A DNA stretch of 46,626 nt, from positions 1 to 46,626 of the forward strand of contig NZ_MBPP01000035.1 of the NCBI RefSeq assembly GCF_001858325.1. The letters are read 5' to 3'. Shown here piece by piece: positions 37,873 through 45,594 of the stretch (the first letter of the stretch is position 1; the number at the start of each line of letters is the position of its first letter). Under the pieces are notes generated by a model. It saw nothing but the letters and a program-made list of their open reading frames with translations, was not told the origin of the DNA and searched no databases. Origin of the DNA: Marinobacter sp. AC-23 (GTDB taxonomy: Bacteria; Pseudomonadota; Gammaproteobacteria; Pseudomonadales; Oleiphilaceae). The translations under genes were made by a program, and so were the position numbers.

Positions 37873-37900
37873 ATTGTACGGTACTGAGAGGGTCTGACAA
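37873..37900 (-). promoter_or_regulatory. sigma-70 promoter ahead of the polysaccharide locus
   Basis: TTGTCA, 16 bases, TACAAT on the minus strand (5 of 6 at each hexamer), about 20 bp before the GTG of the fused gene. It could drive wzz and the downstream genes. The rest of 37852-38154 holds a short AT-rich stretch, the left 15-bp direct repeat and the fic control region, and no gene. Confidence 0.6.
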
Positions 37901-38006
37901 GTGACATAGGTTAATACAGGTTAAAAAATGCACGAAACTGGGACTAAAGTCTGTAAAATGTCGTTAAAACTTAGCAGACGAAGCGCTTCCTGAAACAACG
38001 ACTTGA

Positions 38007-38021
38007 ACGCTATCGTTTTAT
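38007..38021. repeat. left 15-bp direct repeat flanking the fic gene
   Basis: ACGCTATCGTTTTAT is identical to 39758-39772, where it forms the last codons and stop of rfaH (read on the minus strand as ATAAAACGATAGCGT). The two copies enclose fic and its control region (about 1.75 kb). Confidence 0.8.
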
Positions 38022-38069
38022 GAAGGGAAGTCCATCCTCATCTACCGGGCCTGTACCGGCCTGTTAATT

Positions 38070-38132
38070 ATCAAAATAACGGTTTCCCGGTAGAATCTAA
38101 TTGATATTGCGGTAGTATGATCAAAATAACGG
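38070..38132 (+). promoter_or_regulatory. fic control region with a duplicated ATCAAAATAACGG box
   Basis: ATCAAAATAACGG occurs at 38070-38082 and 38120-38132, 50 bp apart. An interrupted palindrome (TTGATATTGCGGTAGTATGATCAA) lies between them. The second box is directly upstream of the fic start. This suggests autoregulation by the Fic protein or a linked regulator; no regulator gene is adjacent. Confidence 0.5.
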
Positions 38133-38154
38133 GAATGACGCGCCAAACGGCAAG

Positions 38155-39777
38155 GTGAACAGTGTGAATTCGTGGGCAGGCTACGCATGGCTGAAAGACC
38201 ATTTCAAACTACCGGTTACCCAGAGATTGTCAATTCTCAGCCAGATCGGACGTGATCGGAAAACCAATGTCCAGGATGGCGTTCGATATGAAACCTATCG
38301 GCCCAGCTCACAACCGGACAACAACCCGGTGGCTCACCTGGCGTTTGCCCTCAAGCACGAAGGCATACACCTTGAGTTGCTAAGCCACGCCTTTGCCAAC
38401 ATCGACAAACAGGCCCTGGCAACCTGGATTGCCTCTGAGCCGAGCGGACAGTACGCACGCAAGGCCGGCTTTCTCTACGAATGGCTAACGGGTGACACTC
38501 TACCGGTGCCGCAAGTATCCGGCGGCTACCGCAACCTGCTTAACCCAGACCAAGTCGTTACAGCCGACACGCCAATCAAAAACGCCCGTTGGCGGATCAA
38601 CGACAACCTCCCTGGCACACCGGACTTCTGCCCAATCATCCGACGAACCAAAATGTTGGATCTGATCAAAGATTACAACTGCGCCGAACGTCTTCAGGAC
38701 ATGGAAAACGATTACGGCGCGGATATGATGACCCGAAGCGCAGTCTGGCTGACCATTCGCGAGAGTCGCGCCAGTTTTGCCATCGAGCATGAAGGCGACC
38801 AAAAGAGCAAAATTCATCGGTTTGCACTGGCAATGGGTCAATACTGCGGTCGGTTTGAAGCGCCCCTGACCTCGGCGGCTTTGACCGAGCTGCATGACAA
38901 CATACTCGGCACCAGCACCATTCGGCATGGACTGCGCCAGTCACCTGTCTTCGTGGGGTCGGGTACACAGGAAATGGGCTCCTATGTTCACTACGTTGCA
39001 CCTGATGCCGATGACGTGGAACCGATGCTCAAGGGCCTGCAAACCTTCATGGAGAAGACCAAGAGCAAAAATCCAATCATTCGTGCAGCTGTCGCCAGTT
39101 TCGGTTTTGTGTTTATTCACCCAATGGCGGATGGTAATGGCCGTATTTCACGCTTCCTGATCAATGACACATTGCGGCGCGATTCCGCACTACCGGAGCC
39201 CTTGCTGTTGCCCATATCGGCCACGATCACCAAGAGCACTACCAGCCGCTCTTCCTATGACCGGATACTGGAACAGTATTCCCGACCATTGATGGACCAA
39301 ACTACCAGCGACATTCGATTTGGTGAGCGTAAGACCTATCCAGATGGTGTGGTCTCGGATTTCGAATTCTCAGGCAGCGACACCCTGCGGCCAGCCTGGC
39401 GGTATCCAGACCTCACGGAGCAGTCGGAATATCTGTTCCATATCATCCACGAAACAATTGAATATGAAATGCGCAACCAGATCCAGTCACATCAAGCCCA
39501 TGTGAAGGCCCGGGAACGAGTAAAGGACTTCCTTGAAGGGCCGGACGAACACATTGACCGAATAATCCGGTCCATCGAAATGAACAATGGCCAGATCAGC
39601 AACAAGCTGAAGAAGGAATTCTCAGCGCTGGCAGATACCACGATCAGTGAGCCCATTCGGGAGGTGGTCACCCACTACGTTGCTCACCGGTCGCAACACC
39701 AACATTACGACCCCCAAGCCGAAATCGAAGCATTGCAACAGGAAAAAGACAAGCCAGACGCTATCGTTTTATATTAG
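38155..39777 (+). CDS. fic: Fic-family protein with intact catalytic motif
   Basis: This 540-residue Fic protein carries the complete active-site loop HPMADGNGRISR (His at about residue 322), so it should transfer AMP or a related nucleotide group onto a protein side chain. The N-terminal ~250 residues belong to the large-Fic type. The C-terminal part (about 430-540) is helical, with RVKDFLEGPDEHIDRIIRSIEMNNGQISNKLKKEF, possibly a winged-helix region. The start is a GTG; the GTG at 38164 has a better AAGGTGA spacing, so the N-terminus may be three residues shorter. Its last codons overlap the 3' end of the convergent rfaH gene. It lies between rfaH and the polysaccharide genes that rfaH is expected to control. 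Confidence 0.93.
   Translation: MNSVNSWAGYAWLKDHFKLPVTQRLSILSQIGRDRKTNVQDGVRYETYRPSSQPDNNPVAHLAFALKHEGIHLELLSHAFANIDKQALATWIASEPSGQYARKAGFLYEWLTGDTLPVPQVSGGYRNLLNPDQVVTADTPIKNARWRINDNLPGTPDFCPIIRRTKMLDLIKDYNCAERLQDMENDYGADMMTRSAVWLTIRESRASFAIEHEGDQKSKIHRFALAMGQYCGRFEAPLTSAALTELHDNILGTSTIRHGLRQSPVFVGSGTQEMGSYVHYVAPDADDVEPMLKGLQTFMEKTKSKNPIIRAAVASFGFVFIHPMADGNGRISRFLINDTLRRDSALPEPLLLPISATITKSTTSRSSYDRILEQYSRPLMDQTTSDIRFGERKTYPDGVVSDFEFSGSDTLRPAWRYPDLTEQSEYLFHIIHETIEYEMRNQIQSHQAHVKARERVKDFLEGPDEHIDRIIRSIEMNNGQISNKLKKEFSALADTTISEPIREVVTHYVAHRSQHQHYDPQAEIEALQQEKDKPDAIVLY
39758..39772. repeat. right 15-bp direct repeat, in the 3' end of rfaH
   Basis: ACGCTATCGTTTTAT, identical to 38007-38021. This copy encodes the last residues (IKR) and TAG of rfaH on the minus strand and AIVLY of fic on the plus strand. 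Confidence 0.8.
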
Positions 39778-40240
39778 TCAGAGGCACGGCGATGGCCTGG
39801 TGTTTTTGCATGAACGTGATCAGCACGATGGCGCGTTCATCGCCGTCATAGCTCTGAAAAACAGCATTCAGGCCTTTGAAGGGGCCGTCGTCAATGTCTA
39901 CTTTTTCACCACTTTTGATGCCGCCCCGCTCTTCAACCTGCCGCAGGCTGTCTTTGATCACCTGGATAATGTCATCCGCGATAAAAGCCGGTTTATTACA
40001 AAAGCTTACGATGCGAAGTACGCCGCGGGTGGAGCGTAGTTTTGCCCAGGCAGGGTCTTTCTCACTCAAATGAACGAATAAATAACCCGGGAACAGTGGC
40101 TCCAATTTGGATACCCGTTTGCCAGCACGAATTTTTTCGACTTGCACCTTCGGGTAAAAGCAGTCAATGCGCTGGTTCTGCAAATTCTCAACAGCACGAT
40201 CACCTTGTGTGGGCTTGTGTTGAAGTGCGTACCATTTCAT
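39761..40240 (-). CDS. rfaH: transcription antiterminator RfaH
   Basis: This 159-residue NusG paralogue starts at the ATG at 40240 (GGAGAG ribosome binding site); a longer frame to 40345 belongs to the frameshifted cysQ end. The N-terminal NGN domain begins MKWYALQHKPTQGDRAVENLQNQ and includes EPLFPGYLFVHL; the C-terminal KOW domain includes PFKGLNAVFQSYDGDERAIVL. RfaH couples transcription and translation on long operons carrying an ops element (GGCGGTAG-type), typically LPS and capsule operons. I did not find a convincing ops on the minus strand ahead of the locus. It overlaps the fic 3' end by 17 bp. Confidence 0.95.
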   Translation of the reverse strand: MKWYALQHKPTQGDRAVENLQNQRIDCFYPKVQVEKIRAGKRVSKLEPLFPGYLFVHLSEKDPAWAKLRSTRGVLRIVSFCNKPAFIADDIIQVIKDSLRQVEERGGIKSGEKVDIDDGPFKGLNAVFQSYDGDERAIVLITFMQKHQAIAVPLTNIKR

Positions 40241-40268
40241 TATCTGCTCTCCCTGCGGATGGTGGGGG

Positions 40269-41026
40269 TTATTTACCTGATGCGATAAAAAACGGATTGA
40301 GTACATCTTCTTTGCCATACCGCAAAGGTTTGCCATCCAGAGCATTCACATTACCGCCAGCCGCAAGCAGTACAGCGTGTGCTGCCGCTGTGTCCCACTC
40401 GCTGGTGGGCCCCATGCGTGGTAGATGTCTGCATGGCCTTCGGCTATACGACAGAATTTAAGAGAGCTGCCAGCCTGAATTGTGTTGTGCGGCCCCAGGG
40501 TTTCAATAAAAGCCCGGGTTTCGTCGTTCAGGTGGTTTTTGCTGGCAACCACTCGCCTGGTTGCCTGGGGCTCTGCCACTTGAATACCGTGAATGCGCCC
40601 GGTTCGGTCGCGCTTATGGGCACCCTCACCTTTAATGCCCCAAAACGCTTCTTTTAATGCGGGCGCGGTAACAACGCCCATCACCGGTTCGCCATCTTCA
40701 ATCAACGCGATATTCACCGTAAACTCCCCGGTGCGCTGGGTAAACTCTTTGGTGCCATCAATAGGGTCAACCAACCAGAACCGGCGCCAATGCCTGCGCT
40801 CTTCCCAGGTTGCCTGGGCGCCCTCTTCGGAGAGAATGGGAATATCCCGGCTGATATTGCGCAGGCCTTTTACAATAATTTCGTGGCTGGCAACATCCGC
40901 AGCAGTGATGGGCGATTCATCTTCCTTGTAGCTCACTTTGAAATCAGACTGATAGATATGGAGCACTCTGGTGCTGGCTTCATCCGCCACTTTAATCACG
41001 TCTGTGAGTATTGAGCTGTAGTGCAT
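40269..41026 (-). CDS. cysQ: 3'(2'),5'-bisphosphate nucleotidase CysQ, frameshifted near its end
   Basis: This inositol monophosphatase-superfamily enzyme degrades PAP from sulfate assimilation. It has ILSEEGAQ, the metal-binding LVDPIDGTKEF, and GSSLKFCRIAEGHADIY. After DIY the frame breaks: restoring one C at 40420-40421 gives PRMGPTSEWDTAAAHAVLLAAGGNVNAL and ends FFIASGK at 40269, exactly the family C-terminus with its WDTAAAHAVL motif. As written, the ORF stops at 40346. A sequencing indel is likely. The ATG at 41026 is preferred to 41059. cysQ next to polysaccharide loci is common. Confidence 0.9.
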
Positions 41027-41148
41027 GCTTTGCATCCTGCGTTGCGGGTATTGCTGCATTGTATCAAATATTGGTGGCCGGCCAGAGAAAGTGTATGTTA
41101 CCCACGGTGAGACGCCGAGATACCAAACTTATTTAAAGAGGTAGAGAT

Positions 41149-43350
41149 TTGAGGTTAACCCCACTTTTTTTCGGCTTTATCTTGCTGTTTTCTGCAGTGG
41201 GCGCCGCCCAGGCACAACCCTTCTCGCTCCCCGGCATACCCGGGTTTTCAGGGCAGGCAGAAAAAGAAGAAGCGTCGCCCGAAGAGCTTGATGCGTCGCT
41301 GGAGGTAACCATTCAGGCCCTGCAAAACGATGAGAGCCGAAACGCATTAGTGCAACAACTCAAATCCATACAGCAGGGGCTAAAGGCGGAATCATCAAAA
41401 GCTGCCCAAAAGGCCTCCGGTGGAGAGGGCTTGCTGGGCGCTCTTGCCGTTTTCTTTGATGAAGCAGCCAGCGCAGACAGCTCCTCCAAAAACCCCTTGG
41501 GCAAATGGAAAGCGAACTTTCGTAACGCATACGGCGCGGCTGAAAAGCTTATGGAGAGCGCGTCGTTTCGGGTGATCGCGGAAACCACCGCCGGGCTTGT
41601 TCTATGGATTGCCGCGCTATGGGGACTCACCCACCTGGCCACAATGTTTTTCTTATGGCGAGGCTGGCCGCTGCAAATGCCGAGGCATGCCAGGCCGTGG
41701 ATGTTAATCGCCCATTTTGTACGGCGGATTTCGCCCTGGCTGGTCACCTTTACTGCGTTGCTGGCGGGGTTGCCCACCTTCGGCATGTCTGAAGGGGCTC
41801 AAACCACTATCTTGATACTGTCATACGCGGCCCTGAGCGCCCGCGGGCTTACCTCGCTTTTTGATGTATTGATTTCCATTTTTTCAAGCGGCCACCGGCT
41901 GGCGGCCGTTCTGATTCTGCGCCGCAGAATGTTGAGGCCCCTGTTCGTGATTGGCGTGCTGTTCGCCCTTGAAGACGCACTGGGCACCACCGAGCTGACT
42001 CAGCAAATAGGCCCGGAACTGGCTAGCGCTCTTGCTCTGGTTTTCAGCGTTATCGCTGCTCTTCTGAGCTTCTACCTTATTGTCCGAAACCGACGCCCTG
42101 TTACTCACCTGATTCGCAACCGCCCCTACAATCAGCGCAAGAACCAAGGCGTATGGCGGGAAGTAACTGCGCTGCTTGCGCGGCTTTGGCATATCCCCAT
42201 GCTGTTGGCTATCAGTGCCTCTGTCGTCGCCGTTTTTGTGAATGGCGGGGAGGCGGATGCAGCCTTGGGTAAGGCCATGGTTTGCGCGTTATTGCTGGCC
42301 CTGACACTCGCCCTTCAAGGACTGATCGGCATACAGGAAAGCCGGCCTAAGCATCACGCCCTTAGCACGTTCAGCCGCCGGCTGGTGCGATTCGGCTACC
42401 GCTTGATCCAAACCGCCGCTTGGCTGTTGTTTTTCGAGCTGATCTTGCAAATATGGGGCTTGTCTTTATTCGGCCTGGGCGAAAAACCACCGGTGAGCCT
42501 GGGCCTGGCCGGCAGCCTAATTGGCATTGCTCTAACTGGGTTCATTGCCAACCTCACCTGGATTTTTATAGACGAGCTCCTGGAAAGAGCCATGCGCGGC
42601 GGGGATCGCAAAAAAAGGATCAACCCGGCAAGAGCGCAGACGATTCTACCCATTGCACGGAACACCCTGCTAATCACCATTCTGATCGTTGCCACACTGG
42701 TGGGACTATCCACTTTGGGTGTTGATGTAACGCCGCTGCTGGCGGGTGCCGGTATTATCGGCCTGGCGGTTGGTTTCGGCGCTCAAACGCTGGTTCAGGA
42801 TTTAATCACCGGCCTGTTCATTGTGGTTGAGGACTCCATGTCGGTCGGCGATTTTGTGGAGATTAATGGTTTTATGGGCACGGTTGAAGGCTTCAATTTA
42901 CGTACCGTGCGCCTGCGGGATCTTGAAGGAGTTGTTCACCATATTACCTTTAGCAAGATAAGTTCGATTCACAACATGTCGCGCCAGTTTGGTATTGCGC
43001 TGCTCAAGATCCGAATTCCCCGGGAGCTGCCCATTGATGACGCAATACTGTTGATGACGGAAACCGCCGAAGAACTGCGCACACTGCCAGATATGCGGTG
43101 GCTGATCTGGTCGCCTCTTGAAATGCAGGGCATTCATTCCTTTGAGGAAGGCTGCCCAGTGCTACGGATGCGGATGCGCACCAAGCCGGAGTTTCAGTGG
43201 GATGTATCCAGAGCATTTAATCTGCTACTCAAACGGCGGATGGAGGAACGGTATATTGATGTTGCGGCGCCCAGAATTAGTGTGCAGATGGAGGGGGAAG
43301 GTGGTGCCAGGTCGCCTTATGTGGAGGGGCGGGCGACGGATGGGGTGTGA
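41149..43350 (+). CDS. MscS-family mechanosensitive channel with long N-terminal domain
   Basis: This 733-residue protein starts at a TTG preceded by AGAGGTAG. It has a signal peptide (LFFGFILLFSAVGAAQAQ), a periplasmic helical part (~25-150), and about ten membrane helices. The MscS core is near 510-690: VTPLLAGAGIIGLAVGFGAQTLVQDLITGLFIVVEDSMSVGDFVEI is the glycine/alanine-rich pore helix followed by the beta domain. The length and layout fit the MscK/YbdG-like long group. It protects cells against hypo-osmotic shock in the family. It is divergent from cysQ. Confidence 0.95.
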   Translation: MRLTPLFFGFILLFSAVGAAQAQPFSLPGIPGFSGQAEKEEASPEELDASLEVTIQALQNDESRNALVQQLKSIQQGLKAESSKAAQKASGGEGLLGALAVFFDEAASADSSSKNPLGKWKANFRNAYGAAEKLMESASFRVIAETTAGLVLWIAALWGLTHLATMFFLWRGWPLQMPRHARPWMLIAHFVRRISPWLVTFTALLAGLPTFGMSEGAQTTILILSYAALSARGLTSLFDVLISIFSSGHRLAAVLILRRRMLRPLFVIGVLFALEDALGTTELTQQIGPELASALALVFSVIAALLSFYLIVRNRRPVTHLIRNRPYNQRKNQGVWREVTALLARLWHIPMLLAISASVVAVFVNGGEADAALGKAMVCALLLALTLALQGLIGIQESRPKHHALSTFSRRLVRFGYRLIQTAAWLLFFELILQIWGLSLFGLGEKPPVSLGLAGSLIGIALTGFIANLTWIFIDELLERAMRGGDRKKRINPARAQTILPIARNTLLITILIVATLVGLSTLGVDVTPLLAGAGIIGLAVGFGAQTLVQDLITGLFIVVEDSMSVGDFVEINGFMGTVEGFNLRTVRLRDLEGVVHHITFSKISSIHNMSRQFGIALLKIRIPRELPIDDAILLMTETAEELRTLPDMRWLIWSPLEMQGIHSFEEGCPVLRMRMRTKPEFQWDVSRAFNLLLKRRMEERYIDVAAPRISVQMEGEGGARSPYVEGRATDGV

Positions 43351-43353
43351 TTT

Positions 43354-43372
43354 AAGCTGTGCCTGTCCATGG
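43354..43372 (+). repeat. dispersed AAGCTGTGCCTGTCCATG repeat, copy 3
   Basis: AAGCTGTGCCTGTCCATGG lies 3 bp after the mscS stop and about 85 bp ahead of hipB. It is identical over 18 bases to 44176-44193, in the same orientation. Confidence 0.85.
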
Positions 43373-43457
43373 TTATTGCATTAAAACTCAGACTTATTAG
43401 ACTAACATAGTTCATGTGCGACCAATTAAGCGCTTATAAAGCTCACAGGTGAGCGAA

Positions 43458-43814
43458 ATGAAGCAAGTAAAGCCGCGAAACTATTCTACATACACTAGGG
43501 AGGCTTGCCGACTTCTGGGCCTGCTTATTAGCAATGGCCGTAAGCAGAAAGGCATGTCTGTTGAAGAGCTGGCAGAGAGGGCCGGGACATCGCCTAGCTT
43601 TGTTCGTCGCCTCGAAAAAGGGGGGCTTAAGGGGGAAATGGGAATCGCCTTTGAAGTCGCCTCTATTGCAGGAGTCAACTTGTTTACACCTGAAGCCTCA
43701 GGCACAAAGGCGCAAGCAAGACTTAATTCATTGATTGCGCAAGCTGAGGCAAAAGCCACCCTACTCCCTAAAAGTGTTCGCAAGCCGAGGGAGGAAGTGA
43801 AAGATGACTTCTAA
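43458..43814 (+). CDS. hipB: HipB-type XRE-family regulator/antitoxin
   Basis: This 118-residue protein runs from the ATG at 43458; AGGTGA precedes it, and a GTG three codons upstream is less likely. A helix-turn-helix spans about residues 20-75: GLLISNGRKQKGMSVEELAERAGTSPSFVRRLEKG. The helical C-terminal tail ends EEVKDDF. Its 3' end overlaps the start of the broken hipA by 11 bp, the normal hipBA arrangement. With hipA destroyed it is an orphan antitoxin/regulator. Confidence 0.85.
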   Translation: MKQVKPRNYSTYTREACRLLGLLISNGRKQKGMSVEELAERAGTSPSFVRRLEKGGLKGEMGIAFEVASIAGVNLFTPEASGTKAQARLNSLIAQAEAKATLLPKSVRKPREEVKDDF

Positions 43815-44192
43815 AGGCTCAGTGGATGAGCTGTATGTATGGGTCTGGCTCCCCGGTGCGACAGAGCCCGTGGTCGCCGGGCGCTGTATAGAGACTCAAG
43901 CAACTCAGGCGTTTATAACTTCAACTACGGTGGCTCGTATCTGGAACGATCGGATGCCATTCCAATATATTCACCGGAACTACCGATGACCACGCCAGGA
44001 ACCATGCTGTATTCTGGGATGGGAATAGCTTGACGCTCACACCTGCCTACGACATTTGCCCACAACCCCGCTCAACAGGAATCGCAACACAGGCAATGCT
44101 TATCCTGGGGGAACGTAACGACAGCAGGCTATCCCTTTGCCGTGAGGCCGCATACAAATTCAATCTGGAGCGGCTAAGCTGTGCCTGTCCAT
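43804..44192 (+). pseudogene. hipA: hipA toxin gene, internally deleted and truncated
   Basis: Three pieces of a HipA kinase can be read. (1) SVDELYVWVWLPGATEPVVAG from the ATG at 43804. (2) After a one-base loss near 43884, RLYRDSSNSGVYNFNYGGSYLE to IPIYSPELP. (3) After a large internal deletion at about 43985, TDDHARNHAVFWDGN and LTPAYDICPQPRST. The deletion removes the ATP-binding and most of the catalytic core. The 3' end is cut after AAYKFNLER, where the AAGCTGTGCCTGTCCATG repeat takes over. The gene cannot make an active toxin. Confidence 0.88.
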
Positions 44193-44193
44193 G
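44176..44193 (+). repeat. dispersed AAGCTGTGCCTGTCCATG repeat, copy 4
   Basis: An exact copy of the 18-bp repeat replaces the end of hipA at this point, so the repeat marks a recombination or insertion junction. Confidence 0.88.
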
Positions 44194-44207
44194 ACGATCA
44201 TGTGCAA

Positions 44208-44909
44208 TCAGCTCTCTTTCATAATCCGTACGGCTCTTTCATCCATGCAACTTCGCACAAATCTGTTCATCTTTTCTTGGTCACTCGAACCATAAAATTC
44301 CAACATCAGTTCATTGAACTCCAGTTCGCGAGACGCTGGAATATTGATGGCCGGGTACCCATGGTTCAGAAGATGGCCGTTCATCATAAAGCGGCCCATG
44401 CGCTTGTTGACGTCGTAAAAAAACTGACAGCGAGCCATGGTAAGGAATAGATGAACGGCCTGATCGTACACGTCATCAAAGCGCGCAAGCCTGTCGATCA
44501 TTTGAGTAAAAAGACCAGGGAGATCACCGGCAGCAGGAGGTTCATAATCCGTTCCTGCAATGAGTACGCCTCCAGACCGAAACTGCCCCCATTCCAACGC
44601 CTCCTCCTTTCCGGCGATATGGTGCAAGTTGCAAGCACAGCGTGGCGTTAACTCAAACTGCTTATCTCGAACTAACCGAAACAGCTCCTTCCATGCATCC
44701 GCCTGATTAACCGCTATTTGTTGGTCACTGAACCGGTGCCCACCAACAGTTACTCCTTGCATCAACGTTTGTACTTCAGGCAGCGTGAAGTTAAGCCCCT
44801 CCAATTGAACAGCGTCATATACAAAAACTGACACCTCTCGCTGCGCAAGCATCAGGGCCTTTTTGTGGTTTGGAGATATTGACCAATGCCGGTCTGTAGC
44901 TGAGCACAT
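44208..44909 (-). CDS. Fic-fold protein lacking the catalytic histidine
   Basis: This 233-residue Fic-fold protein has helix pattern VFVYDAVQLEGLNFTLPEV near the start (reminiscent of the inhibitory xxxEG motif, with Ala where Ser/Thr is usual) and the active loop ARCQFFYDVNKRMGRFMMN. The HPF-x-DGN-(G/K)R consensus is therefore changed: Cys-Gln replaces His-Pro and Val replaces Gly, while Asn-Lys-Arg and the later Arg remain. Loss of the His argues against ordinary AMPylation. Some Fic-fold groups share such loops, so it may be a natural variant rather than a decayed gene. The ORF is otherwise intact. Confidence 0.85.
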   Translation of the reverse strand: MCSATDRHWSISPNHKKALMLAQREVSVFVYDAVQLEGLNFTLPEVQTLMQGVTVGGHRFSDQQIAVNQADAWKELFRLVRDKQFELTPRCACNLHHIAGKEEALEWGQFRSGGVLIAGTDYEPPAAGDLPGLFTQMIDRLARFDDVYDQAVHLFLTMARCQFFYDVNKRMGRFMMNGHLLNHGYPAINIPASRELEFNELMLEFYGSSDQEKMNRFVRSCMDERAVRIMKES

Positions 44910-44996
44910 AATAAAAGCGCCGAATCAGTGAAGTGCTTGATTGATTGGGCATGTCCGAAGTGTTTCCCATTCATACCCGCATAGATAACTTGGCGA

Positions 44997-45377
44997 TCAC
45001 TCTACCAATAGATCTCCTATATCCACGCGCAGAACTTCCGCCAATGCTTTCAGCACCTTGGCTGAACCGGTCTTACTACCCGCCTCAATCTGGCTGACAT
45101 AAGACTTGCCGACACCGGCAACATTACCTAGTGCTTCTTGGGTAAGCTCACGATACTCCCGCCAGACTTTCAGTGGGTGCTCGTCTCCGGCAATTAAACG
45201 ATCAGCAATCTCAGCGGGTATCGCTTCGTCCTCACCGCTGACGAGCTCACGTATCGCTTCTCTGGCATCTTCTGCATCCCGCACATCTTCCGCCAACTCT
45301 AACAGTGCTAAGTATTCATCGTAGGGCAGCACGGCATACTCCGGCTTTCCTCCGCGCTCAATAATTTGTGCACTCAT
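44997..45377 (-). CDS. XRE-family antitoxin with Phd/YefM-like N-terminus
   Basis: This 126-residue protein has an N-terminal segment (IIERGGKPEYAVLPYDEYLALLE) like those of Phd/YefM-type antitoxins and a C-terminal helix-turn-helix (YRELTQEALGNVAGVGKSYVSQIEAG). Such proteins are usually the antitoxin of a RelE-type toxin. No toxin gene is beside it, so it appears to be an orphan. An AGGAGA ribosome binding site and a palindromic ATGTATACAA precede the start. Confidence 0.88.
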   Translation of the reverse strand: MSAQIIERGGKPEYAVLPYDEYLALLELAEDVRDAEDAREAIRELVSGEDEAIPAEIADRLIAGDEHPLKVWREYRELTQEALGNVAGVGKSYVSQIEAGSKTGSAKVLKALAEVLRVDIGDLLVE

Positions 45378-45393
45378 TTGTATACATCTCCTC

Positions 45394-45594
45394 TTGAACC
45401 AACCTTCAGCACCAAAACCAACAGCTCACCGTGATCGATACTACATATTGCCCGAGAGAGTGTCTGCCTATAAATGCGCCAAGCACTGGCAAGCACCACA
45501 GGGTTTGTTAGGCTACATCAACTTGCCTGAAGGGGCACCGGTAAACCCGGATAACCACATTTTCATTGGAGGACGTTATGGCCTACCGTTTTGA
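45394..45594 (+). CDS. unrecognised small ORF ahead of tenA
   Basis: This 66-codon frame starts at a TTG and overlaps the tenA start by 17 bp. The peptide reads like coding sequence (HRDRYYILPERVSAYKCA, then NLPEGAPVNPDNHIFIGG), without a domain I know. There is no good ribosome binding site, so it may be the 3' remnant of a longer gene. Chance cannot be excluded. Confidence 0.3.
   Translation: MNQPSAPKPTAHRDRYYILPERVSAYKCAKHWQAPQGLLGYINLPEGAPVNPDNHIFIGGRYGLPF

Noticed and set aside
38007..38060. A second rfaH 3' end (reading PFIKR, stop) at the left direct repeat
   Set aside because: Only the 15-bp repeat matches rfaH. The codons before it do not resemble the KOW domain, so it is a repeat copy and not an rfaH remnant.
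40241..40345. An N-terminal extension of RfaH
   Set aside because: It covers the true 3' end of cysQ in another frame. The ATG at 40240 has a good ribosome binding site and starts with the conserved MKWYALQ.
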